Part shown: positions 44,817-55,033 of the stretch, one piece after another
Layout of the letters: every line of letters begins with the position of its first letter
Numbering within the stretch: the stretch's first letter is position 1
Assembly: GCA_020847395.1 (NCBI GenBank)
Contig: JADLCD010000147.1
Span: 1 to 64,000 of the forward strand
Origin: Chitinophagaceae bacterium
GTDB lineage: Bacteria > Bacteroidota > Bacteroidia > Chitinophagales > Chitinophagaceae
DNA length: 64,000 nt
Direction: 5' to 3'
Notes under the pieces: model-generated
The model's input: only the letters and a program-made list of their open reading frames with translations
What the model was told of the DNA's origin: nothing
Database searches by the model: none
Program-made: the position numbers and the translations under genes

Positions 44817-45886
44817 ATGACTGCGGATAAAAAGCAAATTCCATTTCTTGACGGGTTTAGAGCCTATGCAATTATACTGGTAATTTGGGGACATCTTAAC
44901 AAAAGCTACGTAGCATTCGCCCAACTTGGAGTTACGCTATTTTTTTTGTAAGTGGTTTTTTAATTACAAAGCTATTAATTGCCGAATATCAGACAACCAA
45001 AACAATCAGTCTTAAAAAATTTTATTTCAGAAGATTCCTTAGGTTATATCCGGCTTTAATTTTAATGCTCGTAATTACCTCAATCGTTATATTAACATAT
45101 GGGTATAAGCTAATCATTCCGGAAATAATGGCTGGTTTATTCTATTATACAAATTATTACCGCATTTATTTCTTTGTTCCACTACCTGCAGAAAATTATC
45201 CGAGTCCCGGCCTTTTATGGTCTTTAGCGGTGGAAGAACATTTCTATCTTGTTTTCCCCATACTATTTTTTCTATTCTTTAATTGGGGAAAAAAGAATTT
45301 CCTCAATATACTCTGGGCTTTATTGATTCTTTTTCTACTTCTAAGGGTTTATACCTTTAACACTACAGCTAATGTAGAATTAATGCAAAGGAAAATTTAC
45401 ATGCTTACTCATTGCCGGGCTGATTCAATTCTGTATGGCTGCGTATCAGCAATCCTTTTATATAAAACAAATTCCTCGTGGTATCAAAACCTACTTCAAA
45501 CAAAACAGATATTTTATATTAGCCTTGTTTTATTAATAGGTACACAAGCATTTCCTAATATTTTTTTTCGAAATACTTTCAAGTTTTCCTTTCAGGGAAT
45601 CGCTTTTTCATTAATTATTCCAACATTTTTATTTTATTCAAATAAAAACATCTTATTAAAAGCACTCAATAACAAACCTATTGTTTTTATTGGCAGACTT
45701 AGTTATTCCCTATATCTTTTTCATTGGGTAGCGTTAGCTTTTTGCAACCTATATTTTTCTACACGTAGTATTACCTGGTATGCCATCTTTATATTAATAA
45801 CTGTTACATTATCCCTGTCTTCATATTTATTTGTTGAAAAGCCATTCTTACGTTTGCGTAAGAAATTTGGATCAAACGCTGTTTAA
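44817..45886 (+). pseudogene. Acyltransferase 3 family gene with a frameshift
   Basis: The reading begins at ATG 44817 with the family's opening QIPFLDGFRAYAIILVIWGH (catalytic-type His), then runs into a stop at 44949-44951. In another frame the protein continues through VSGFLITKLLIAEYQ, FYFRRFLRLYPALILML, LWSLAVEEHFYLVFP, CRADSILYG and further membrane helices to 45886. The two parts join if the run of eight T at 44940-44947 had nine, giving LGVTLFFFVSGFLIT, as in OafA/NolL-type O-acyltransferases, and a full length of about 356 residues. So it is a one-base deletion in a homopolymer: a real phase-off/pseudogene state, slippage, or a sequencing error. It would acylate cell-surface sugars. 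Confidence 0.75.
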
Positions 45887-46080
45887 TAATTAAATCGGTT
45901 TGTTAATTGCATACCTATTTTTGGGGTTATCTTATCAAAAAGAGATAATTTGTATTTGACTAAGATTCATCAAATGAAAGGTAGCTATTTCAGCGTGGTA
46001 CGATTTTTAAAAAATTAAAAACATGTTGCACTATTTCGAAATATTTTAGGTTCTCGTGATTTCGTAGTTCAATAAACAAC

Positions 46081-48498
46081 TCATTTAATCAACCCACTCA
46101 AATCATATTTCTTCCCCTTCTCTGTTTTCAACTCAATCTGTTTGTCAAGATATTTTATTTTACATGTGCCGCCAGCATTAGACAGTAATGATGCGGCTAC
46201 TACCTTGCCATTCTCCCACTTTATATCAACTGTAAATCCCCCTCTTGCACGTAGCCCTTTTACTTCACCATTTTTCCATGAAGAAGGTAATGCGGGAAGC
46301 AGTTCAATAAACGTTTCGTGGCTTTGCAGCAGCATTTCAGCCATACCTGCAGTGCCGCCGAAATTTCCATCAATCTGGAACGGGGGATGCGCACAAAACA
46401 AATTATCATAAGTGCCTCCGCTGTTTGTCATTTCAACACCACTCGACTTAACAGGGTTTAATAACCGGTTCAGCAGTTTAAGCGCATGATCACCATCGTG
46501 CAATCTTGTCCAGAAACCGATTTTCATAGCCAGTGACCAGCCGGTGCCGCCATCACCTCTTAATTCAAGCGATTTTTTTGAAGCCATTGCAAGATCAGGC
46601 GTACTATAATAGGATATCTGGTTTCCGGGGTATAATGCGAACAAGTGTGATACATGCCTGTGTGTTGGTTCAACTTCTTTAAATTCTTCCGCCCATTCCA
46701 TCAATCTTCCATCGCTGCCTATACCAGGCGGCTGAAGATTTTGTAAAGCATAATCAATCTTTGCTATGGTATCATTTTTAATATTGAGCGCTTTTGCGGC
46801 TTTAAGCGTATTGGTAAACAGATCATGAATTACTTCGTGATCATGAGTTGGTCCCATACTTATACTGGCTGTGCTACCATCCGGTGCAATAAAATTGTTT
46901 TCCGGAGAAGCTGCCGGGCCTGAAATCAGCTTTCCTGTCTTCGGATCTTTTACCAACCATTCTGTGTAAAATAAAGCGGCAGACTCAAGCAATGGAAATA
47001 CTTTTTGCAGGTATGCTTTATCCATAGTGAAAGCATAATGCTCCCATAAATGCTGGCTCATCCATGCAGAAGCGCCTACATGCAAGCCCCAGCTTGGATG
47101 CTCACCCGGCGCTGTAAAGCCCCATACATTGGTGATAGGATGCATCACCCAGCCCTTGGCGCGATAATGTATAGCCGCAGTTTTCTTTCCAGGCTCGTAT
47201 AACGATTCAATAAGCGATACAAGCTGCAAATGACTTTCAGAAAGATTGGTTACCTCTACAGGCCAGTAATTCATCTGCACATTTACATCGGTATGATAGT
47301 CACAGTTCCATGGTGTTTGAATTTTATTCGCCCACATACCCTGGAGGTTTGCAGGTAATGTTCCCTTGCGGGAAGAAGACAGCAATAAATACCTGCCATA
47401 CTGGAAATATAAGGCATACAGGTATGGCTCGTTTTGTGTTAGCTTGTTCTTCTGCAATAATTCATCTGTGGGAATATTTGCTCCTCTATTTTCCAGTTGC
47501 AACGAAACCCTGTTCATAAACGCAGAGAAATCACTAACATGCTTTTGTTTTAATGTTGCGAACGATGTTGATATGGCGGCGTTAGTTCTTTTGCTCAACT
47601 CTGCTTCCCAGTTATTATTTGTATAATCAGGATAATGCAGGCGGTAATTGGTTGCAGAAGTGATTACAAGGGTCGCTTCATTGCTTTTATTAATAACCAG
47701 TTTATTATCCTTTACACTGATTGTGCCCCCTTTGATCACCGGCGTTACAATTACCTTGTAACGCATGCCCTCACCTCCTTCGCCATTATTCATCACACCA
47801 GACATTACCAATCTTTTATTTTCTGTAACCGTAGTAAACCGTTCCGGCCTGTTCATATCCAATACAAATGAAATAGCCCCGGGTTTTGACGCAGAAAGAT
47901 GAATTACCAAAGCCTGAGCCGGATAACTTGAAAACACTTCTCTTTTAAACCGGATGCCGTTTTGTTCATACTTTACAGACGCTATTCCATTCATTATATC
48001 AAGATCGCGATAGTAGTTTTTGTAATCGTCTTTTGTGTTGGTATTAAAATCTATCCATACATCTCCCAATGTTTGATAACAACCGAAAGGCGCTGTTGAC
48101 CCATTGCCATTTCCGGAACCTTTGCCTTTGCATATCTGCGTTTTATTGGTTAATGCAGTAGCCTCTTTATATTTTCCTGCAAATAATAGATTCCTTATTT
48201 CCTGCAGGGAAGCGTACGCATCCGGATTATCATTATCCGCCGGGCTTCCGCTCCAAAGTGTTTTATCATTCAGTTGCAGACGTTCTTTATTTACATCACC
48301 GAAAACCATTGCACCTATTGAACCATTACCTACGGGCAATGCTTTCAGCCATTCTTCATCGTTTTTCCAACCTTCATTTGCATCTTTTACCGAGGCATCT
48401 GCAGGTTTGGTATACCAGAGCTTATATTGATCATTTTTTTGTGCGCATACTACTATCGAAAAACAAACACAGTAAATTATAAGAAGAGATCGTTTCAT
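46081..48498 (-). CDS. GH95 family alpha-L-fucosidase-type hydrolase
   Basis: GH95 enzymes remove alpha-1,2-linked L-fucose (some act on L-galactose) by inversion. The 805-residue secreted protein (signal peptide to about 19) has the three-part GH95 layout. An N-terminal beta-domain carries EWLKALPVGNGSIGAMVFG and LNDKTLWSGSP. The (alpha/alpha)6 domain carries NVQMNYWPVEVTN, GPTHDHEVIHDLF (probable general acid Glu) and PFQIDGNFGGTAGM. A C-terminal beta-domain completes it. Target glycans could be xyloglucan side chains, fucoidan-like or host glycans. It is divergent from the DUF1080 gene. The 194 bp after its stop (45887-46080) hold nothing recognisable. Confidence 0.9.
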   Translation of the reverse strand: MKRSLLIIYCVCFSIVVCAQKNDQYKLWYTKPADASVKDANEGWKNDEEWLKALPVGNGSIGAMVFGDVNKERLQLNDKTLWSGSPADNDNPDAYASLQEIRNLLFAGKYKEATALTNKTQICKGKGSGNGNGSTAPFGCYQTLGDVWIDFNTNTKDDYKNYYRDLDIMNGIASVKYEQNGIRFKREVFSSYPAQALVIHLSASKPGAISFVLDMNRPERFTTVTENKRLVMSGVMNNGEGGEGMRYKVIVTPVIKGGTISVKDNKLVINKSNEATLVITSATNYRLHYPDYTNNNWEAELSKRTNAAISTSFATLKQKHVSDFSAFMNRVSLQLENRGANIPTDELLQKNKLTQNEPYLYALYFQYGRYLLLSSSRKGTLPANLQGMWANKIQTPWNCDYHTDVNVQMNYWPVEVTNLSESHLQLVSLIESLYEPGKKTAAIHYRAKGWVMHPITNVWGFTAPGEHPSWGLHVGASAWMSQHLWEHYAFTMDKAYLQKVFPLLESAALFYTEWLVKDPKTGKLISGPAASPENNFIAPDGSTASISMGPTHDHEVIHDLFTNTLKAAKALNIKNDTIAKIDYALQNLQPPGIGSDGRLMEWAEEFKEVEPTHRHVSHLFALYPGNQISYYSTPDLAMASKKSLELRGDGGTGWSLAMKIGFWTRLHDGDHALKLLNRLLNPVKSSGVEMTNSGGTYDNLFCAHPPFQIDGNFGGTAGMAEMLLQSHETFIELLPALPSSWKNGEVKGLRARGGFTVDIKWENGKVVAASLLSNAGGTCKIKYLDKQIELKTEKGKKYDLSGLIK

Positions 48499-48651
48499 AT
48501 AAACGTTTTGAAGATGAAAAATACACTATACCTGTGAATAACAGATAAGCAAAAAGATATTTTCCCAATTTTCGCGTACAGCAGGTCAACACAGAAATAA
48601 GCAGCGGGGAAAATAAATTTTCGAGTATATTTAGTATATACTTCCTCCATC

Positions 48652-49266
48652 ATGAAAAATAATATACGACTGGTTATGATTGCAGGAATCTGCATCGTCA
48701 ATATACACGCTTCTTCAGCACAAAAATGGATCAATCTTTTTAATGGTAAGGACCTGACCGGCTGGCATGCTTTGCCGGGTGGTAACTGGAAAGTAGAAAA
48801 AGGAGTTATTGCCGGCACCAGCACGGCTGATGAAAAAAAACACGGGCTGCTCTTAACCGACAGCGTATTCGGGGATTTTGAAGTGGAGATTTCATATAAA
48901 GCCGTAAAGGGTAATAGCGGGCTTTATTTCAGAGCTGAAAAAGTGCAGGATGATGTGGGTGTATATGGTTTCCAGGCAGAGATTGATCCTGAAAAAGATG
49001 CAGGCGGTTTATATGAAACCGGCGGCAGAACATGGGTGGTAAAACCAACACCTGAGCAGGTTAAAACATGGTATAAACCCAATCAATGGAATACAATGAA
49101 GGTACGCGCTGTTGGAAAAGATATAACCGTTTGGGTAAATGGTAAAGAAACGGCAAAACTCACCAATGATCCGGGAAGAACAGCAGGCAGGATCGGTTTG
49201 CAATTACACGGCGGTATGGACATGGAAGTATATTTTAGAAAGGTAAGGATAAGGAATTTGGAATAG
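48652..49266 (+). CDS. Secreted DUF1080 (3-keto-disaccharide hydrolase-type) protein
   Basis: The 204-residue product has a signal peptide (to about 23) and a single DUF1080 domain, a concanavalin-like beta-sandwich: WINLFNGKDLTGWHAL (25-40), NWKVEKGVIAGTS near 44-56, GDFEVEISYKAVKGNSGLYF near 74-93 and a final VYFRKVRIRNL. Members are found among glycan-degradation genes; some cleave 3-keto-glycosides and others may only bind sugars. It is divergent from GH95 with 153 bp between the starts, so one regulator could serve both. Confidence 0.85.
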   Translation: MKNNIRLVMIAGICIVNIHASSAQKWINLFNGKDLTGWHALPGGNWKVEKGVIAGTSTADEKKHGLLLTDSVFGDFEVEISYKAVKGNSGLYFRAEKVQDDVGVYGFQAEIDPEKDAGGLYETGGRTWVVKPTPEQVKTWYKPNQWNTMKVRAVGKDITVWVNGKETAKLTNDPGRTAGRIGLQLHGGMDMEVYFRKVRIRNLE

Positions 49267-49293
49267 TTGTCAGCCGTCAGCTATCAGCAATAA

Positions 49294-49346
49294 AAACCTA
49301 TAAGGTTTGCAGCCCTGCAATGCTGCCCGGCAAACCTTATAGGTTT
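49294..49346. repeat. 53-bp palindromic repeat, copy 2
   Basis: Arms at 49294-49310 and 49330-49346 are identical to those of copy 1 (26371-26423); the centre differs at only a few bases. The rest of the 272-bp gap (49267-49538) holds no gene. Confidence 0.8.
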
Positions 49347-49538
49347 CCGTTTGATTGTCGATTGCTTTAGGTTGTGAGAGCAATTATTTTTCCCTTGGTT
49401 CGTCATATTCTATTCTTCGCTTCGGTAAAAGATGCACAATGATATACAGATGAACGGAGCGTCGCCAATGTTGCCCATTAGGGTTATGCCGTTGGCTATA
49501 AAATATTTTCGGTTATACTATAACGTTATTTTACCGGT

Positions 49539-52001
49539 TTATGAATCGCCCTGCAATGTTTCCTTAACTTTTTTCTTTGCCTGGCGAAGCCTGTAATTAA
49601 ATGTAAGGTTTACCTGGCGAAGCCGCCCCTGCGAATTGCCGACAATATAAAAATTAGATCCTTCAATCACTGAACGATATTTTCGGGAATTGAATACATC
49701 AATCACATTCAGCGTCAGCGTTGCATTATTCTTCATAATATCCTTACTAACAGCGAGGTCTAAAGTAGCAAGCGACTTTCGTTTACCCTGCGGTGTTTGT
49801 TGCGGGGCCTCATAATTGCCCCTTAACTGAATATCTGTATTCTTCCAGACAGTTATTCTTGATAACAGGCGGAATAACCAGCTATAGGTATCGCTTTTAA
49901 ATTCATCATCAAGATTACTTCCGTCGGTAATTGCGCGGAAGAAATTAAGGCTTCCATCAACCTTCCACCAGTTCCATGGTGAATATGAACCCGTGAATTC
50001 TGCACCAAATGAATTTTCGGTTGCAAGATTTTCAGGTAATGAAATGGTATTGCCATTTTCATCCACGCGGCGTACAGTCATTATTTTCCCTTTTGTGTTC
50101 CTGTAATATAAGGATGAGCTCACTGAAAATTTACTGAGGTATTTGATATGTCCTATCTCAAAAGCATGAGTGAACTCAGGGTTCAGGTCAGGGTTGCCGC
50201 TGAAATAATTCCGGTTATCGCTGTAGGTCATGAACGGGCTCAGGTCATTATACTGCGGACGCCTTATCCTTCTGCTATAACTCAATTGTATGGCATGCCC
50301 TTCAGGCAAATCATACGTTAGGTGTATGCTCGGAAAAAAGTTCGCATATTTTCTCGGGTTTACCTGGTTGGTTTGTTTTAGCGTGGTAGTAACGTTTGTT
50401 AGCTCGCCCCGAACACCAAGCTGGTAAGAAAACTTCTTAACCTTGTTGCTTACAATGGCGTATAGTGCGTGAATATTTTCATTGTACACAAAATCATTGG
50501 TGAGCCCCGGCACTTCAAACCAATTGTTATCTTCCTGGCGTTGTGTAACAGTATAGTTGTTGGTCATATCCCTGAAACTGGTACGTATACCAGTTTCAAA
50601 TTTTCCTTTTTCGCCAAAAGGTTGAATGTAATCTATCTGCGCCAGGTATTGTTTTTCGGTTTCATCATTTAACGCACGTTGCAGGAGATACGGAATGCCG
50701 GAAGAACTTCCATCGGGCTTATATACATTCTGCCCGAAATACTGATCAGAGTTTTCCCAATTGTCGAGATAACGGATATCTGCAATCAACTCATGACCTT
50801 CTCTTTTGAAAACGCGTTTGAAATTCAATGAGTATTCTGAGTTAGGTTCTGTTTCTGTTTCATCCTGCGTACGGTATGTAAGCGCAGTAGGTGTTTTTAT
50901 CGTTCCGAGATAATCATGATAATAAATATCAGAAAACCTTTTACCCTTACTGATACGGTAAGTGTATGCAGCGGTCAGGATATTTTTTTCATCAAAATAA
51001 TAATCAAGCCCGGCTCTTGCGGTATTGTATAATCCTTTGAGGTGGTGTTCCATATTTTTTGTGCTGATGAACACACTGTCATTGCGATAAAATTCCTGGT
51101 ACTGATCATTTTTGCCCGGTGCATTGCGGTAGGAAGCCGTATAGTTTACGAAAAAATTAAGGTTGCGGCGGCGATAGTTAACATTCGCAGCTAAACCGAA
51201 GTTTTCCGGGTAGCCTGCAATCACATCAAACGATCCGTTAAAGCCGTCTCTTTTCTCTTTTTTCAAAATAATGTTGATAATGCCACCCATGCCTTCCGCT
51301 TCATATCTTGCTGATGGATTTGTGATGATTTCAATACGATCAACCATGCTGCCCTGCAATTGCTGCAAACCGCTGCCGCCTTTTATACTTACCAGTCCTG
51401 AAGGTTTGCCATCAATCAATATCCTCACACTATTGCTTCCTCTAAGGCTTACATTACCGTCAACATCCACGGCCACGGATGGAACATTGCTCAAAATATC
51501 AGCGGCGGTTCCCCCGGCATTGGCAAGGTCCTTTCCAACATTAAATATCTTCTTATCGAGGGAAAGCTGCATACTGCTTTTTTCTGCACGTACCAATACT
51601 TCGTCCAGCGTTTTTGTTGAAGCGGTTAATTGTATGGTACCAAGCTTATGATTCGCATGATCAGCAGATAAATTTATGATTGGCGACCTGTAGGAATCGT
51701 AACCGATAAAATCAATTTCTATAAAATATTTGCCTGCGGTTGTATTGATAGAAAATTCACCATTTTCCGAAGTATTAACAGCAGTTATTGCCACGCTATC
51801 TCCCTGTTTAAATAAGCTCACTGTTGCAAATCCCAGTGTTGTATTATGTGAGGCTTCAACAACTTTGCCGGTAATAGTATATACGGCTTTTGTTTGGGCC
51901 GAGGTTTGAATAAAGGAAATAAGTACGAGAAATAAAAGCACACACGTTACTTTTTTTGAGTATAACAAAGTATACGCAGGCATCGGTAGTAAATATCTCA
52001 T
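49539..52001 (-). CDS. OMP_b-brl_3-type TonB-dependent outer-membrane protein
   Basis: The 820-residue product has a signal segment (about 1-36), a carboxypeptidase-regulatory-like domain (about 42-125; YTITGKVVEASHNTTLGFA) and a plug (about 130-250; GGTAADILSNVPSVAVDVDG, GSNSVRILIDGKPSGLV, ARYEAEGMGGIINIILKK). The beta-barrel is of the 'outer membrane beta-barrel protein' group, with QLSYSRRIRRPQYNDLSPF and FNYRLRQAKKK at the end. Such proteins import unknown ligands or act in surface signalling. It is not paired with a SusD gene. ATG 52001 is used; ATG 51983 is also possible. Confidence 0.85.
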   Translation of the reverse strand: MRYLLPMPAYTLLYSKKVTCVLLFLVLISFIQTSAQTKAVYTITGKVVEASHNTTLGFATVSLFKQGDSVAITAVNTSENGEFSINTTAGKYFIEIDFIGYDSYRSPIINLSADHANHKLGTIQLTASTKTLDEVLVRAEKSSMQLSLDKKIFNVGKDLANAGGTAADILSNVPSVAVDVDGNVSLRGSNSVRILIDGKPSGLVSIKGGSGLQQLQGSMVDRIEIITNPSARYEAEGMGGIINIILKKEKRDGFNGSFDVIAGYPENFGLAANVNYRRRNLNFFVNYTASYRNAPGKNDQYQEFYRNDSVFISTKNMEHHLKGLYNTARAGLDYYFDEKNILTAAYTYRISKGKRFSDIYYHDYLGTIKTPTALTYRTQDETETEPNSEYSLNFKRVFKREGHELIADIRYLDNWENSDQYFGQNVYKPDGSSSGIPYLLQRALNDETEKQYLAQIDYIQPFGEKGKFETGIRTSFRDMTNNYTVTQRQEDNNWFEVPGLTNDFVYNENIHALYAIVSNKVKKFSYQLGVRGELTNVTTTLKQTNQVNPRKYANFFPSIHLTYDLPEGHAIQLSYSRRIRRPQYNDLSPFMTYSDNRNYFSGNPDLNPEFTHAFEIGHIKYLSKFSVSSSLYYRNTKGKIMTVRRVDENGNTISLPENLATENSFGAEFTGSYSPWNWWKVDGSLNFFRAITDGSNLDDEFKSDTYSWLFRLLSRITVWKNTDIQLRGNYEAPQQTPQGKRKSLATLDLAVSKDIMKNNATLTLNVIDVFNSRKYRSVIEGSNFYIVGNSQGRLRQVNLTFNYRLRQAKKKVKETLQGDS

Positions 52002-52149
52002 CAAGCTGGTTTAAGCAATTATTGGTTATTAAAGGCAATAAAAATACTTAAAACCGGTGAGTGTAGCATCCTGTGCTTTCTGGTAGTATTTTAAACCCAG
52101 CTTAAAATCAATTTCTTTTTCAGCACATATACATTTATAAACCATAACA

Positions 52150-52179
52150 AAAAATGCGAAGCTCCTGCTTCGCATTTTT
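52150..52179. terminator. Bidirectional terminator between trpB2 and the receptor gene
   Basis: Perfect 12-bp arms (52151-52162 and 52167-52178) with the loop tcct, with A-runs on the left and T-runs on the right, give a strong hairpin with a T tail on either strand. On the minus strand it lies 22 bp past the TrpB2 stop. Confidence 0.85.
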
Positions 52180-52201
52180 GTTTAATTATACAATAATCAC
52201 G

Positions 52202-53563
52202 TTAAATAACAGGCGTATCCAATTCTGCTAATGAAGCATTAATATCTTCTTTTGCAACTTCATAATCAATGATCTTTCCTGCAAGATAATTTTCGTACGC
52301 ACCCAGATCAAAATGTCCGTGACCGCACAAATTGAATAATATTGTTTTTGAAACGCCTGCTTTATCAGCCTGCTTCGCCTGGCGAATTACTTCTGCAATA
52401 GCATGTGTGGCTTCAGGCGCGGGAATAATCCCTTCTGCTCCTGAAAATAACAATCCTGATTCAAAACATTCGGTTTGATTGATGGCATCTGCTTCAATAA
52501 TACCATCTTTCAGCAATTGGCTCACAATTGCGCCTGCGCCATGATAACGAAGTCCGCCTGCATGTATAGGCGAAGGAATAAAATTATGTCCCAGCGTATA
52601 CATGGGTATTAATGGAGTCATTCCAACAGTATCACCAAAATCATAACGAAATTCACCTCTCGTAAGTTTAGGGCAGGATGTTGGTTCAACAGCTATTGCT
52701 CTGACTTTTTTTCCACCGGTAAGATTATGCTGTAAAAAAGGAAATGTGATTCCTGCAAAATTTGATCCTCCGCCAAAAGGCGCTACAATTATATCGGGAT
52801 AGTCTCCGGCTTTTTCCATCTGTTTTAATGCCTCCAGTCCTATAATAGTTTGATGCATCAATACATGATTCAATACACTGCCCAGTGAATATTTTGTATC
52901 AGCGTTCATTGCAGCTACTTCTACAGCTTCTGATATGGCAATGCCCAAACTACCGGGAGAGTTAGGATCCTTTTCCAATACTGTTTTACCCGCATTGGTT
53001 AGTGTGCTTGGCGATGCATGCACTGTTCCTCCCCAGGTGTTCATCATAATTTTTCGGTAAGGCTTTCCTTCATAGCTTACTTTTACCATAAAAACTTCAC
53101 AGGCAATTCCGAAAAGTTTACAGGCAAAACTTAAAGCGCTCCCCCATTGACCGGCACCGGTTTCTGTTGCAATTTTCTTTACCCCTTCTTTCATATTATA
53201 ATATGCCTGGGGAACAGCAGTATTAGGTTTGTGAGAACCTGCAGGACTGACGCCCTCATACTTATAATAAATTTTAGATTTAGTGCCCAACGCTTTTTCT
53301 AATCCGTATGCCCGATACATAGGTGTAGGGCGCCATATTGAATAGATATCTCTCACTTCTTCGGGTATCTCTATCCATTTTTCTGTACTTACTTCCTGCT
53401 TAATCAGCTCCATAGGAAAAAGGGGTGCCAGGTCGTCCGGACCAATAGGCTGATGCGTGCCGGGATGCAGTGGTGGCAAGGGTTTATTGGGCATATCTGC
53501 CAAAATATTATACCAATGTGTTGGAATTTCAGATTCCTGTAAAGTGATTTTTCTTTGTGCCAT
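52202..53563 (-). CDS. TrpB2-type tryptophan synthase beta chain
   Basis: TrpB2 joins indole and serine to make tryptophan, using PLP. The 453-residue product is longer than classical TrpB and has the TrpB2-type N-terminus (IPTHWYNILADMPNKPLPPL). The PLP lysine lies in SPAGSHKPNTA near 106-116, followed by ETGAGQWGSAL near 133-143. The phosphate-binding loop is APFGGGSNFAG near 237-247, and the C-terminus has CGHGHFDLGAY. No other trp gene is adjacent; in many genomes TrpB2 is a stand-alone indole-salvage enzyme. A strong terminator follows it. Confidence 0.92.
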   Translation of the reverse strand: MAQRKITLQESEIPTHWYNILADMPNKPLPPLHPGTHQPIGPDDLAPLFPMELIKQEVSTEKWIEIPEEVRDIYSIWRPTPMYRAYGLEKALGTKSKIYYKYEGVSPAGSHKPNTAVPQAYYNMKEGVKKIATETGAGQWGSALSFACKLFGIACEVFMVKVSYEGKPYRKIMMNTWGGTVHASPSTLTNAGKTVLEKDPNSPGSLGIAISEAVEVAAMNADTKYSLGSVLNHVLMHQTIIGLEALKQMEKAGDYPDIIVAPFGGGSNFAGITFPFLQHNLTGGKKVRAIAVEPTSCPKLTRGEFRYDFGDTVGMTPLIPMYTLGHNFIPSPIHAGGLRYHGAGAIVSQLLKDGIIEADAINQTECFESGLLFSGAEGIIPAPEATHAIAEVIRQAKQADKAGVSKTILFNLCGHGHFDLGAYENYLAGKIIDYEVAKEDINASLAELDTPVI

Positions 53564-53630
53564 GGCAATAATTTAAGTGGGTTAAGATACTGAAAAGATA
53601 TAAGCGGTAAGATGAATTTATTATAAGATT

Positions 53631-54887
53631 CTATCCGAAAGGTAGTTGCATTGACTTTGCTGTTTTAGAAAACCATTTAGGCCCGCTATCTGTCATATAC
53701 ACACAATCTTCCAGTCTTACACCAAACTCGCCGGGTATAGCAATAGTGGGTTCAATACTGAAGCACATACCAGGTTGCAGTATTTGTTTATTGCCTTTCA
53801 CCATATTTCCCCATTCGTGTCCATCCATCCCAATACCATGACCGGTGCGATGCGGTAATCCCGGCAATTTATATCCTGGGCCAAAACCCGCATCAACAAT
53901 TACCTTGCGCGCTGCTGCGTCAACACTTTCGCAGGTAGCGCCGTTTTTTGCCGCAACAAATCCCGCAGCCTGCGATTGTTGTTCAAGATTCCATATTTCC
54001 AATTGGCGCTTTGTTGGTTCTGCACCAAAAACTATTGTTCTTGTAATATCTGCACTATAACCGCCCACCCTGCAACCGCAATCCATCAATACTATATCGC
54101 CTTTTTTAAGTACCTGTGGCTTACTGCTGCCATGCGGTAATGCAGAGGAGGTACCAAAAAGCACCAATGCAAAATCATGCATTGCTCCAAGTGCTCTGTG
54201 TTGTTTTGCAATAATTGCACCCACATCAGCCGTAAACATTCCTTCCTGCATTCCTTTAATCGCTTCTGTTATTGCTAAGGCAGTGGCATCATTGGCAGCC
54301 TGCATCAATGCTATTTCCGCAGGTGATTTAATGAGGCGGCAGGCAGCGCTAACCGGATCGCCACTTTTGAAATTAAATTTGCCGGATGCTTTTTTAATAC
54401 CATCTACTATAAAAAATCTTACCCGTTCTTCAATAGCAATATCACCACTGCGTATACCCGCATCCGTTAGTGCTTCTGTCATCTTCTTATATGGATTCTC
54501 ATCTTCCTCCCATATATAAACTTTGTTACCAACCGTAATATTTTCCCTCAACCGATCTTCTTCAAAAGCAGGGCATACATATACCAGTTCTCCTTTTACA
54601 GGTATAATAACAACCATCGGTCTTTCACTTTGCCCCCAGCGCATGCCACTGAAATATTCCATTGAAGTGCCTGCATCAAGAATTAGTGCGCCTATTTTTT
54701 GCACAGCCATTAGCCGCTGTGCTTTTTCAATACGCTGCATCCGCTCTTCAACAGTAATCAATTGTATACCCGGCAATTTGATGTTGCCCATATTATTTTT
54801 TTGTTTATTTGAGAAAGATGAGAACCCGGCAAAAGCACGGCTACCTGCAATTACTGAAATGCCTGTAATAAAACGCCTTCTTTTCAT
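53631..54887 (-). CDS. Tat-type exported M24 metallopeptidase
   Basis: The 418-residue protein has the pita-bread fold of Xaa-Pro aminopeptidases and creatinases. The five metal ligands are visible in LMDCGCRVGGYSADITRT (two Asp, about 270-287), HRTGHGIGMDGHEWG (His, about 345-359), CFSIEPTIAI (Glu) and VRLEDCVY (Glu). The N-terminal creatinase_N domain is at about 45-175. The first residues MKRRRFITGISVIAG fit a twin-arginine signal, so it is probably folded with its metal before export. It follows no operon partner; trpB2 lies 67 bp downstream on the same strand. Confidence 0.85.
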   Translation of the reverse strand: MKRRRFITGISVIAGSRAFAGFSSFSNKQKNNMGNIKLPGIQLITVEERMQRIEKAQRLMAVQKIGALILDAGTSMEYFSGMRWGQSERPMVVIIPVKGELVYVCPAFEEDRLRENITVGNKVYIWEEDENPYKKMTEALTDAGIRSGDIAIEERVRFFIVDGIKKASGKFNFKSGDPVSAACRLIKSPAEIALMQAANDATALAITEAIKGMQEGMFTADVGAIIAKQHRALGAMHDFALVLFGTSSALPHGSSKPQVLKKGDIVLMDCGCRVGGYSADITRTIVFGAEPTKRQLEIWNLEQQSQAAGFVAAKNGATCESVDAAARKVIVDAGFGPGYKLPGLPHRTGHGIGMDGHEWGNMVKGNKQILQPGMCFSIEPTIAIPGEFGVRLEDCVYMTDSGPKWFSKTAKSMQLPFG

Positions 54888-55033
54888 TGTTTACCGATAG
54901 GGTTTTAAAAATTTTATTGAAGATACTGTGTAATTGTTTATTAAAAATAAGATACAGCATATCAATAAAAGCATGACGGCACATGATGGTATTCCAATAT
55001 TCAAATTATACATTTACTTCAAACATTGCCATC

